The notes under the pieces: model-generated
Told to the model about the DNA's origin: nothing
Databases searched by the model: none
Seen by the model: the letters and a program-made list of their open reading frames with translations, nothing else
Shown here: positions 26,259-37,160 of the stretch, one piece after another
Layout: every line of letters starts with the position of its first letter
Position numbering within the stretch: position 1 is the first letter of the stretch
Source of the DNA: Stratiolaelaps scimitus
Taxonomy: Eukaryota > Arthropoda > Arachnida > Mesostigmata > Laelapidae
NCBI GenBank assembly: GCA_019614645.1
Contig: JABWDB010000009.1
Coordinates: 5,747,501-5,811,500 of the forward strand
Direction: 5' to 3'
Length of the DNA: 64,000 bases
Program-made: the position numbers and the translations under genes

Positions 26259-29200
26259 CTCGTTCCCAGGCACGCATGCATACCCTCACCCCCTGAACCC
26301 CCCCGGACACCCCCTGGCCGGTGGGCGCCTGGCTGCTGGCGGTCTTGTCACGTCATAGTGGTCTCCCCCGCGCGGCCGACCCCTCCCAACGCAACGCTGC
26401 AAAACGGACCCCGCACACCGTGGAGTAGTAACTATCGCGAATAATGTGTGCCACTGCCTGCCTACACACGCCATCGCGACTTACTCGGACAGTTCACATG
26501 GCGATGTAGCGTCGCAGGGTGGCTGCCGGCCAGCGCGAATGCTGGAGCACTTGTTCTCATTGTCTGTTCGTACGAGAGATGGCGGTAGTCGACACAATAA
26601 TGAAGTTTGCAACATGGCTACGCAGCCAGGTAACTCGCGACTGCTGACGACGACAGAACGCAGCTCGCTGCAGGCTGCCAATATGATACTTCACGGAGAC
26701 GCGGGATAAGCATGTCCTATGCTAGTCATTCGCGGTTGGCTCATATTCAGGAGTTCATGGGTACCGCTGCTGTGCGGCCGGTTACATCGCAATAAACATG
26801 CGCGTCGTTCCAATTTGGTTGGGTCGGCACCTCTCAAAGGTGCTGTCGTCGTATGTACGCGTTTAGCTCGCTAGAAAGAGACGAGAGAGAGCGAGAGGGA
26901 GGGAGCCCGAGGGAGAGAATATAGAGATAGAGAGCCGCTATGTCGTTATACGATTCATTGTGCGTAGACAACTCGAGGCGACGTGTTCAAAAGTTGGAGG
27001 ACACAATCAGCTAAACAACTACTCCGGCAAACTACTCGGATGAAGTGAAGGTGATGTTTACGGGTTGCCCCTCACACGGCTCGAAACTAACTCGCCTCGA
27101 CATGGCCTGTGCATATCTAACAAGGCCAGAGTGGGGTTGAGGTGAACTTTCGTTGATTCGACGTTTGTGACGAGAGCGACCTTCGTGAAGTCTGTCGACT
27201 TTACGAAGACACTACTTTCTACAAGTGATTATCGCTTCGTCTCGCCCGAGCATCTCTCAAGACGCCTGTTCTTAAACATGGGACGGGACGGCGGCTGCCT
27301 ACGGCACACATTTAGAATATGAATGAATTGTCCCCGAGGGCCTACATCCAGCCTCCAGTCAAATCAGCACATCGCACAACTGGTAAGGCGCGATAGCTCT
27401 GCATACATAGAAAGGTCAAGACCGTCGAAGAGCGGTGTCAGAGAGGGCGACAGAAAGCGACCTGTGGGTCGTGAAAATGTATAGGGCAGGAGGGCTCTGC
27501 GCTCACATGCTGGGCACGTCGGCTCTAATGCACAATATAGCCAGGCAATGTACAGTAGAGACCAGAGCTAGATGGGACTGGATTTACCACGTAGACACCG
27601 TCGTATTGATCCAATTGGCACTTCAGTTGCTTAGCAGACGTGTCGTTCTGCGTTCGATGTCGAGCAAGCCAATTTCTCTCGGTCAGTCTCGTGGCTTCGT
27701 AGTCGATTGTCCCCATTGCTTGGTTCTTCGTCGGCATTCATATATTTCGTTTAGTTAGCTGCTGCTGCTTCGCTAGTTACTGCGTCACAAACATTGGTTT
27801 ATTCCTGGCGGACGCTGGCACGGATGCTCTGCCCGGGGAAACGACAAAGCCAACAGGAACATATGAGGGGACCAAGCAAGCGTGGATGATGTGGACGACA
27901 TCACTATCTTCGTACTGCCCCCAACCAAAGATAGAATGACTGCAAGCGTTGGTCGGGTGTTTAATAGCAGCTTTCCCACTACTCGTCCTTACGGGTGGCC
28001 TGATCTTCCCGCTGCTTCGTTCTTCGAGGAGGGAGCGATTCCAGGACGAACGCAGGACGTTGCCCAGGGAGTTCATGTCCTGCTGCTCTTCCACCTGCTG
28101 CTGTTGCTATACCGCTACTGCTGCTGCTGCTGCTCGTCTTCGCCGGCAGCGCGGCTTCGCTGCCAGACCGATGTTGGCACAGGGAAGAAGACACTGTCGA
28201 AATAGTGATGGCAATAGCAGCGATGGGGAGTCTGCAGGCAAGAAGGACGCCAAACGAGATCCCCAACCAGCAGCCGGTGAAGGAAGAAAATGAAGAAGCA
28301 AAAGGAAACTATGGGGAATGCATTGCAATGGGGACAGTACACGAATGAAGGCCAGCGGACAGCGAGGAACGTCGCCAGACTGCGCTCGTAGCGCTGCCTT
28401 TAGCATCAGATCTGTTCGACGGGGCTCTACCCGAAGCGGCAACGGAATCCTTAGGGACCGACAGCACCTTGCCATCGCGCCATAGGCCTCACTCACTCAC
28501 TGAGTCACACAGGCAGGCAGCAGGCTCACTATCTCATCAGAAGGAGACCGACCTACGGCCGACCGGCGAGCCATCCAACCAGCCCGACGCACCACCACCA
28601 GCATAGTAAATAGCCTGGCCTGTGGCATGCTTGCCCCTGCCACCGTTGATAAAGCAGCTCTGTGCCACGCAAGCACACATGGCTCACATAAGACATCGAG
28701 CGACAAGATAGGCGTGGGGTACACCCGCTTGGTGGGGTAGTATGCCCCCCCCCCCGCCTCAGACACACTGGCTTGCTGCTGTACCGAAATGGCAAGTGAT
28801 GTTATGCAGACGGCGTCACCAGCAACCCGGAGGGGGGGTTGCCAAGGGGTTCAGGGCTACGAGGGAAGAGCAGGACAGGCAAAGCAGGTTGAGTGCAGAG
28901 ACAGAGTGAGAGAGAGGAAGGGTCATAGACTGGGTGAGCGAATTACTATCTATTTATTTATACTGCAGTGTTATGCTGCTGGTTACACTTACGGGCGTAC
29001 CGGGTGTGCGTCTATATTGTATACGGCGTGTACAGCGGGACGAGAGCGGAGGTCATGTTTAAGCTGAGCGACTATTAGCGGTATTCTCGGTATCTGTGTC
29101 GCTTCGTGCAGCCTTTCCTCTGGTCGTTTGGAAAGGCGTACCAACCAGGCGGCAAGTGTCTGCTAATATCGTTGACACGAGGGGGTCGACATGAATGTGA

Positions 29201-29507
29201 CGCTGATAACATTGACGAGACAATGTACACCAAATCCACATTCAAGAACGATGAAATGCAAAAGGGATAGATAAGTAGGCCGAGAGCACAATGTCAATTA
29301 GAGACGAACGTCCATCAGATTCCTGACCGGACTCCGCAGCAGCTTGCTTGGCAGAAGCCAACAGTTCGAAATCGATACAAACGATGAGTAAGTCAATCTA
29401 GTAGTAGTCAATAGGCATTTTTGCGATATCCACCTTGAAAAATATAGCAACAGTCTTTACGATACTTGGCACACTCGCAGCACGTTGGCTAGCCAGTGTG
29501 TTTCTAC

Positions 29508-29520
29508 GGGGGGGGGGGGG
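29508..29520 (+). repeat. Poly(G) tract, 13 bp
   Basis: Thirteen consecutive G, tied for longest in the window with 4668-4680 and the 13-C tract at 9214-9226. Confidence 0.95.
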
Positions 29521-30672
29521 ACTTTGGAGACCCCGACCACAAGTGGAGGCTGTAGGAATCCTGTAGGAAAAGAGTTTCCCGTAGCCCAGAGGGGATGTGA
29601 CAAGACGATCAGGACCGCGAGACTCGACAGCAACAAGCAACTGCCGGCCAACGGAATAGTCGAGTCGAGGAGGCACGAGAATAGTAGCGAAAAGTGACAA
29701 AGAGAGAGAGAGAGAGAGACAACGAACGAACGAGCGAGCAGACAGATAGAGAGAACACAGGCGAGTGTCCAAAAACTTGGGACGTGACTCCGCGGGCGGC
29801 CCGGGCCGCCGGCGACAACTCGTGGATAATTAAGCACTTGAGGGAGGATGACAACCGCCACGGCCAGCAGGCCTGCTGGCCTGGAGCCTGCCACAACTAA
29901 GGCTGCTCCTTGGGCCTTGGAGGAGGAGGAGCAGCAGCAGCAGAAAACTGGCCGGCTGGCTAGCCCATAGATGCTGCCCGTGCTGGCCACACAGCCCTGT
30001 AGAGCTGAACGGTAGCTCCAGCCAGTGGAGGAGCAGCCGCAACCGCCGCCGTCCCTTGCCAAGATTAGGACTCATGGAGACGAGCAGATGACGAGCAGCG
30101 CTCGCGGCCAGTCGACCAAGCGGCAACGGTGACCCTAAATAACGACCGTATAATATACACGCACACATACTCACTCGTACATATATGTATATGGACGAGC
30201 CAACGAACACTCACGGTTCTTGTGCTGCAAGATGGCCTGCCTGGCGACTACACATGGATGGAATATGAAGTCTGTACATCCTTCCCACATACCCCCCGTC
30301 GCCCTCATTGCTCCCTCCCCGAGTCAGGCGACCCTACTAGCAGATGACCAGTCCGGTTCTAATGAGCGAAAGCTGCTTAACGTCAGATACCGCTGCAGAG
30401 TCACGACGGCGCTCTCGACGGGGACGGCCGAGATGGAGGCGGCGGTGGCGGTAGCCGAGCTATGACTTACGGCGCACCGCACATTCAGCTTTCCATAGTT
30501 ATTTATACAGAAGGAGCGAACAAAAGTAGTCTTACAGTAGGGTCAGGCCAAACTACAGGGTGCGTTTGCCGTTGGAACAGATGCTGATCCATTTTCGTTA
30601 CTAACTGTGGACTTCGTTTTTTCCCAACGGAAGATCCACGTCCTATCTTTCTGTAAGCCTACTTTTGCCCTT

Positions 30673-30675
<3 letters not shown>

Positions 30676-30710
<35 letters not shown>
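30676..30710. repeat. (TA)n microsatellite
   Basis: About 35 bases of uninterrupted TA repeat. Confidence 0.95.
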
Positions 30711-30711
<1 letters not shown>

Positions 30712-31854
30712 GACTCATGCTTGCATAGTGAAGTGCTCGCGTGAACTTTATAACACAAATGCTCCTGAGTACAGCCCAGCAGGCCGTTCCAGCGGGAGGA
30801 TCAGGAGCCGTCCAATGTGGCAGAGCAGTGGGCGCTCGAAACGAAGAACAGACAAACGCGCACAGGTGGATGAGAGTCCGCTAATGCGGAGTCGTATTTA
30901 GTACGTCAGCTATCCCGGAATGCTTGCTCGGCACGACTCGGAAGCTGTTCGTTCGGAGTTACGCGGGGACCCTCTAACAATTGCTACCTGCCGGTGCCAC
31001 GGCAATAGATGGCGCGGTCGGCCGACGTCGGAGCGAAGCACCAGGAACATCGAAATGCCTGTGTCCACGTTCACGGCCACTAATATAGTATTAACGTATA
31101 CAGCCTAGTACTCTTATCTGACAGAGTGGTGGCAAGGGCTCTTGAGATTTTGTCAACAGTTGTTACAGCAGCCTCTGTTCGAGTTGGTTGTCGGACCGTC
31201 CTTTTCTCCCTCGAGTGGACGCAATAATTGCGAGGTTCTTCTTCGGGCCGGCACGGCCTCTCTCAGCTTTATTAATACTTGGGAAGCTGAGTTACGTTGC
31301 CCCCCGGGCCATTGGATTGAGCTAACACAGCGCTGCTACAACAGCATAGTTGTGGGGTGGGCGGTGTACCAGGTGTGTGCCCTACCCAACAGTATCAGCC
31401 CTTTCTCTAGTCAGCTGCCAGATCGATGGTGCAAAAATCAGCCCAAGCAACCCAAGGGCCGACAACTCCCGGAGCGGCGCGGCCATCGGGACGACATGAG
31501 GCTTGTGAGCGAACGCGACCGTTGGTGAAGCCGCCCGAAGCAGCGAAACAGCACAGGCCGATTACAGAACTGGGCAACCGTAGGCAACGACTTCATGTAG
31601 AGATTTACACATACGCGCACGCTCATGAGCAAAGCTTCATGCCTCACATATATTGGCGTCTTTTCAATCTGTGTGCCCCGTCGCAAGATGGATAACGCGC
31701 ATGGGCTCGCGAAGCAACAGTTCGCATGTCCTGGATCCAAGAAGGCTCAACCGATCACTCGGCCTGTTCCTCGTCAATTCGGGTACAGCTATGCGCCGGC
31801 AGGGCGATTGTAGGAACCGTCGTTTTCGCATCTCGACGATACACGCGAGTAGCA

Positions 31855-31898
31855 GGGACTCACCTGAAATGGAATAACAATTGGAGAAAAATTAGTAA
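31855..31898 (-). promoter_or_regulatory. Ratchet-type recursive splice site
   Basis: Read on the minus strand, this has a near-perfect branch point (TACTAAT, branch A at 31892), then a T-rich tract with no internal AG, then CCATTTCAG immediately followed by GTGAGT. The junction lies between 31864 and 31863. A strong acceptor and a strong donor sharing one AG with no exon between them is the structure of zero-length recursive splice sites in long animal introns. Branch-to-AG distance is 28 nt, which is normal. It could instead be a chance overlap or an acceptor with an unrelated donor. It fits a long minus-strand intron that reaches the exon at 22526-22689. Confidence 0.45.
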
Positions 31899-32643
31899 AT
31901 AGTGGCGGAAACATTTGAGGTGTGTGTATCGCACTCCGAATCATTCGACCCCAGATCGAGGAGCTCAAGGGCCAACTACCAGAGGCAGTTAGCATTCGTC
32001 GCGTTGTCTACAACCTTACCCCTTAGCTTTGGGTGGGGGCAGCCGGCGACCTGCTATCCTGCCTGACGTAGCGAATGAGCGGTAGGCGCGCACGGCCAGA
32101 ACCGGTCGAGAACTATACTTTGCATATAATATGCATAGGCTATAAAATCCTCTTTCAGTCCTGCTGCTCCCGGCTCCCTGCATCGGTTATAGCAAGGCGC
32201 GTTCCGGTGGATAGGGAACGCAAAACAGGAATGGACGCTTTAGATATGTGTGTGTGTGTATGTGTGTTTTTTTGTTGTATGTCAGGCAGACGCATTTTTA
32301 TCGTGACACCTCCTCAAAATCTTGAAGCGGAACGCTTGTTTAAGCTTGAGATTCGTGGTCCAGCGACAGGATATCCAAACGTTGTGGCAGGCTATCCAAT
32401 GCCAGCTCCCGACTCAGGCAGACAATGTCAGAACGACATTAACCTCAACGAAGGCTGAACGCAGGGCAGATAGTGACCGTGGGCTACTCGTTTCTTGTTA
32501 TTGTTGTGAACAGCTCACCCCACCTATTCTAGTGAATTCGTCAGAGTTGGCCAGCTCTGGTGGCCAGTGACGTGGACCCACTTTAACTCCCAGATGTAAG
32601 GGGGGAGGCAAAGAACGATGGGGAATGGGGGTCACATACTTAC

Positions 32644-32892
32644 ACAGGTATCCGATCGAACAAATTGATATGAGATTCCGCCCCCCGGGTACAGTACCTC
32701 TTGCCCCCCGTAGTGTGCCTTCGCTAGCGCCCTGACGACCCTTGCTTGAGTATGCTGCACAGACAGCAGGCATGTGTGCTTTGCCCGGAAGCTGCGCTTC
32801 GGCACGGGCTCCGTGGAGTATAGGAAGAGGGGGCTGGAGAAGCAGAGGCATAATATGTACAAAGTACGCCTGGCATAGCGAAGCATTTGCAT
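32644..32892 (-). CDS. Candidate first coding exon with hydrophobic N-terminus
   Basis: On the minus strand, an ATG at 32892 opens 83 codons ending exactly at DTC before GTAAGTATG, a very good donor, at 32643. Residues 8-24 are hydrophobic (RRTLYILCLCFSSPLFLY), like a signal anchor, and the tail reads YPGGGISYQFVRSDTC. The first ATG has G at -3. Two other minus frames are also open here, including a 281-codon one spanning 33343-32498, so the frame choice is uncertain. An internal acceptor-like site (GCTTCTCCAG) near 32835 could shorten the exon. Confidence 0.22.
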
Positions 32893-33095
32893 AGCTGTCG
32901 TGTGCCCACCTGCCAGCTCTCCATTGTTGCTTTGGCCTGCTTGCCCTTGCTCCTTGCTTGCGTGGAGTCTGGCGAGGCGCGGGCAGGAGTCGGATGGGGG
33001 TGCAGGGCTCCCTACAGGCTGCCATAGCTTGAGCAGCGGCCAGCAGGTGCTCCGATATTGCTGTCTCTACTCCCCTCCCTCCCCGGGACTCACAG

Positions 33096-33220
33096 CAGCA
33101 GCAGCAGCCTGCGCCCCTGCTCCATCCGCCATCAGCTACCGCTTCTTCCGCGGAGACCGATACAAAATTGCGCTTCGATCGACCACGAACGACCACGACC
33201 ATTGCCACACCGCCGTGCTG
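33096..33220 (+). CDS. Candidate internal exon, phase-compatible with 35741
   Basis: The acceptor has a long C/T tract (33060-33090) ending ACTCACAG at 33095. The donor is CTG before GTGAGTGGG. All three frames are open over 125 bases. The third frame, which begins with poly-A from the CAG run and reads AISYRFFRGDRYKIALRST, has clearly the highest third-position G/C (about 25 of its last 32 codons), so I prefer it. In that frame the exon ends on a codon boundary, as required by the next candidate exon at 35741. No domain is recognised. The opposite strand carries a long minus frame that I judge to be its shadow. Confidence 0.42.
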
Positions 33221-34518
33221 GTGAGTGGGTGACTGTCGGTGACCAGCGATGGAGGGGTCAGCGGCGAAACACGAACCGCCCGGCCAGGCCACTGTAGGCT
33301 GGTACTGCTGCCGCAGCTGCGAGTCTTGCCCATGGCCCAACACAACCTGGATCGCAACAAGCGTGTACTAGCACACCCTACTAGTGTGTTCATTTTAGAG
33401 GCTACGTGCAGGCAAGCTCCAGCGGCAGCAGTCGAACGTGTCCAAGCCATATGAAACTTGTAACGCGCAGTGATCTGAGGGTTTCGATTCTCATATAATT
33501 ACGTAATAGAGTAATTTCGATATTTCGCTAAAACATCCCGATTGCTCCTATGGTTTGTTTTCATATGTGAACCATCGTATCGTATTCAACTCAGTGACAG
33601 CGTCTGAACACGAGGTGGATAGGTTTGATGAGGCGGGCTGACTTTCGGCAGGAAGACGATACGTCCTCTGCCGGTTTATATTTTCCGCCTCTCTCTCGTT
33701 CCCTGTCTCTCTTTTACCATCTGACTCGCCGTGAAAGGCCTCAGGCAACCTTCTCCCTTGCGTCGGCCTGCAGCCTGCTTCTATGCAAAATTGATGCGTT
33801 TGAATCGGCCCTCGCCTGCCATCCAAGCAGCCACGGCTTTGCGAACCTCTGTCGCTCGGCTGAAACCTTGGAAGGTGGCAGCAGTGGTGGTGGTGATATG
33901 TAAGAGGTTTAAGGTGAATACCCTTGGATAACCGGGACGGCCTAACCTATACAGTTGCCAGAGAGAGGGGAAGAGGTTTGCGCCAAGAAGGTTCGATCTA
34001 CGTCGTTCGGCCTGAGGGTTCGTATCAGCCACGTTAGGCGAAGCCATGTCCACGAAGTCTAGCGAGCAGGGCTAGTTCCAACAGCGCAATTGTGGCACTC
34101 GATCAAGCGTTAACGCCGCCAGCGCCAACGTTATGTGCCAACATCCAGTGTTCACACTTCGCACGGTAGTGTACACCTCGCAAGTCCTCAAACCTTACCC
34201 CCACCCCACTTCAGACTTTCACGGTGACGAGGTGGTCACCTACTTCTTGCCGCGTTACCGGATCCCATTCGTATTATGTCCCATTCATTTATACCCTCCC
34301 ATCCCATCATATCCCATTCCTTTACTGTATAGTATTTCAGCATAATTACCATTCTCGATACAATGCAAAACAAAATTCTGAAGTACAGGAAGGTTACAAA
34401 TATACCAGAATCGCAACTACTGCAGTAGTTGAGCGCAAAGTCAGTCATAGGCTTCTCCCGAATAAGCTATGTCTCAATGTTACCCGCCGATGGCTCGCAC
34501 ATGCCATTGCAGAAGGGG

Positions 34519-34562
34519 ATATATATATATGTATATATATATATATATGTTATGTATATATG
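34519..34562. repeat. (TA)n microsatellite with TG interruptions
   Basis: TA tract with interior TG steps, again of the (TA)n-TG-(TA)n type. Confidence 0.9.
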
Positions 34563-35740
34563 AGGAAACTGGAATGATGAGACTATTAATCTTAACAACA
34601 ATCATGACCCAGGTCCGCAGGAGTTTCCGAGATGCTCGCACTACCTCGATGCATTGTATAATATATGAGTACGGCTTAGTAGCAGTAGTAGTTGTAGCAG
34701 TCGTGATACATAAAAAAGCCGTGGGGCTGGTGTCGTATCGCTGCTATACAACGCTGTACGTCTAACAACCAGTCGTCTACTTGAGGAAAGTGCTCTTCGA
34801 GGTTTCCCGGGGTCGACGTTTCAGCTAGGGCCGCCTACGTATATGACAGCGCAGCACAAGAGATCCAGGCCGCCGCCGCCGCGCAGGCTGTGCGACGTCC
34901 GTCTCCATTAGGCAAAACGAAAACGATACAATAACCGTTTCTAGAGGAAACCCCCTTACCCGCGCTCAGCCCGTCTCTCGTCCAGGCGTCCAATTTCTCC
35001 GGCCTGTTCGTCGCTGTACACACGCGCACGAGAACGTTGTCTCATTTGGGTCACTGCTTCCATGCAGCGGAACAGATGAGATATGGACCCGCTAATTGGT
35101 GTAGCGCGCCACACCCCCGCCGCCATCACGAAAATGCTAACCATCTACAGCAGAAGCGGAGTGGGCGCAGAGTGCTCGGTCTTGAGACCCATACACTTTC
35201 TCGTGACGCCAAGACTTTTCGAGGACGGTGGCTAAGAGTCTCAACGACCTTTGTCTAAGGGCCACTCCACGAAAGGTCCCTGAGTAATATTGGCCGACGT
35301 GGGGTGCTCCCGGTGCTCGTCCATCCAGCTGCCTGCACAGAGGGACCATCAAATCAACGAAACGCCGAATTGACTGACCAAGTATGCCTCTTCCTGCATG
35401 AAAGCTCTAAAACAGCTAGAGAAACACACTGCCATCATTTGATGATAATCTGACGCCACGCATGTGATGTCCCTCTCACAATTGCCCTAATACGATACGA
35501 TCGCCATAAAGATCAGACACTCGGCACATATCGGCCGAAGTCGCAAGTAGATACGTCATCATGTGGAACCATTTGCAAACTCGAAATGTGTACGTTCGTT
35601 GTTCCTTCTATTCGCCGTCATCCCATCGGCTATTCTCACTATTGCAAAATTCGTCTATTCTACAGATCAGTTATGATCCCACAGCACCGGCACTGTAGTC
35701 TTTTACTTCCAACCTTTCTCCCCGATCGACGGATTTGCAG

Positions 35741-35841
35741 GTTGTAGAGGGGAGCTGGGATCCCGAGAGCTGGGACGAGCTAGCTCATAGGGTCCTCGCC
35801 TATGGCTCGATGGCAGCCCGATGTATCAGCGGTTCACTGAG
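35741..35841 (+). CDS. Candidate internal exon, best splice-supported in window
   Basis: The acceptor (CTTTCTCC tract, then GGATTTGCAG at 35740) and the donor (CACTGAG before GTGAGTGAG) are both strong. Of three frames only one is open, and it gives VVEGSWDPESWDELAHRVL followed by a short Ala/Cys/Gly-rich part. The length is 33 codons plus two bases. About 70% of codons end in G or C by hand count. Its start phase matches the end of the exon at 33096-33220, giving a plausible two-exon chain across a 2.5 kb intron. I do not recognise the protein. The WD-rich acidic start is distinctive enough for a database search. Confidence 0.5.
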
Positions 35842-36505
35842 GTGAGTGAGTCCTGCTAGACACAATTTGTAAAGTTTATGATAAATGAACAACGGATAGT
35901 GAGCATCGCCTTTCGTGGCTTAGCATAGCCCAGATCGTGCGAGGCGGCCGAGCGCGATGAAGGCTGTTGAGCAAGCGGCAGACAGATACCGGTTCATCGA
36001 GACGGGGGGTACGGGCGCACGGGGGATTACCCATAACCCATTCGACAAACCAACGAGCCACTGAACGCGTCGTCATCCTCCGACTATCTCCGTCCCGATT
36101 CACCTCTGCCTCGCCGCTACGGAGATCTGAATTCTGCGAACTTCCTCTCCGACAAGCCCCCAGCCCACACTTCGCCGCCCAGGGGCTCATCATCCATTCC
36201 ATCATTGCCTCAGAGCAACACGGGATGGTGTGTTGGGTCAAAGATTAGAGAGCTGGGAAACCTATAGCAACCTATCCACTGTCGACAGGAGAGTGGCTTT
36301 GAGATCGTTCTTAGCAGACGTCGTCTAGTCTCAAATAGATTCGGCTGTTGCATGCCGCCTCGCTCTTGTGCCAACTTTCGTTGTTTCAAAGCCGATGTGC
36401 TCGTACGATGTACTTTGTCCTATACTCGAACACTGCAGGCCTGTATTACAGTTACGAATGGGTGATTCCAAACAGAACAAAAATCCTCGAACTGGAGCCG
36501 AGAGT

Positions 36506-36530
36506 TATATATATATATATATATATATTA
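36506..36530. repeat. (TA)n microsatellite
   Basis: About 25 bases of TA. A good minus-strand acceptor-like site lies just above it at 36561 (T-rich tract ending CATTTCCAG), with no matching exon visible. Confidence 0.9.
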
Positions 36531-36969
36531 TGATACTTTTAGTTCCAATAAGATAGCGCTGGAAATGATACGAAAATAGGAAAAACATTAAATATTTGCG
36601 CGGTGTACAGAATGTCCTAAAAAGATGTGCAACTCAAAAGGAAGGGCACATCGACACAGCAGATTTAGTTGGCAAAGATTCACGATTTGTCACTTGTTCT
36701 CGGCCCCGTCGCAGATGCATTTCACTCAGATGGATAGACAGACACGGTCTCATCATTCATTCGGAGAAGATTCAATGTTTCAGCCATGTCCTTTCGTGTA
36801 AAAGTCACAAGCACGAAAAAACCTCAGAGTAGACGAAAATGGCATACATACTAAACGCAAACACAATGGTTTCTATGAAGAGAGACGTCACATCGTATGC
36901 GTCAAGGCATGAGAGCGACAGATCGAGCCACCCCTGCCAACAGAGAGGCGGACTCCACGAGCGAGAAAC

Positions 36970-37160
36970 ACACCCAGCTCGTGTCGTGAAAGTGAGCTGC
37001 AGGCGGTACGATTTTGTCGACGAGCACCGGCTGACGCAGGCAGAGACACACAAACGCGCACTGTTCGATGCAGTCTCCAATGCTACACACATCAGCCCTC
37101 CTGAGTTCGGTCGCCTCCTCGATGCCAAAATCGATGTTGCTCATCCCACTGTGCTGAGGT
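36970..37160 (+). CDS. Weak coding-like frame, unknown product
   Basis: Part of a 173-codon open frame (36839-37360). The section reading RRYDFVDEHRLTQAETHKRA through FGRLLDAKIDVAHP has natural composition, and its first 25 codons are GC-rich in the third position. The flanks are not. A GAGCTGCAG acceptor-like site precedes it and no clear donor follows. It may be a fragment of an exon or a chance frame. Confidence 0.18.

Larger units (their letters stand above)
22690..31862. other. Intronic or intergenic DNA, no firm exon
   Basis: Frames here are short or driven by triplet repeats. Notable contents are CTG/CAG runs near 24455-24477 and 28107-28137, a compound GGT/CTG run at 26058-26090, (TA)n at 25020 and 30676, pure C/G tracts at 23227, 28745 and 29508, and the second SINE-like copy at 26172. 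A good minus donor-like site at 25063 (TTACAG before GTATGT) could follow a short ATG exon beginning MAAFVGSSRYSIGLQ at 25108, but no partner exon is visible. Confidence 0.4.

Noticed and set aside
31142..31393. C-type lectin-like start, CPPGHWIELTQRCY
   Set aside because: The C-x(n)-W-x(n)-CY spacing is suggestive, but the residues that should follow in a lectin domain are absent and the splice signals are poor.
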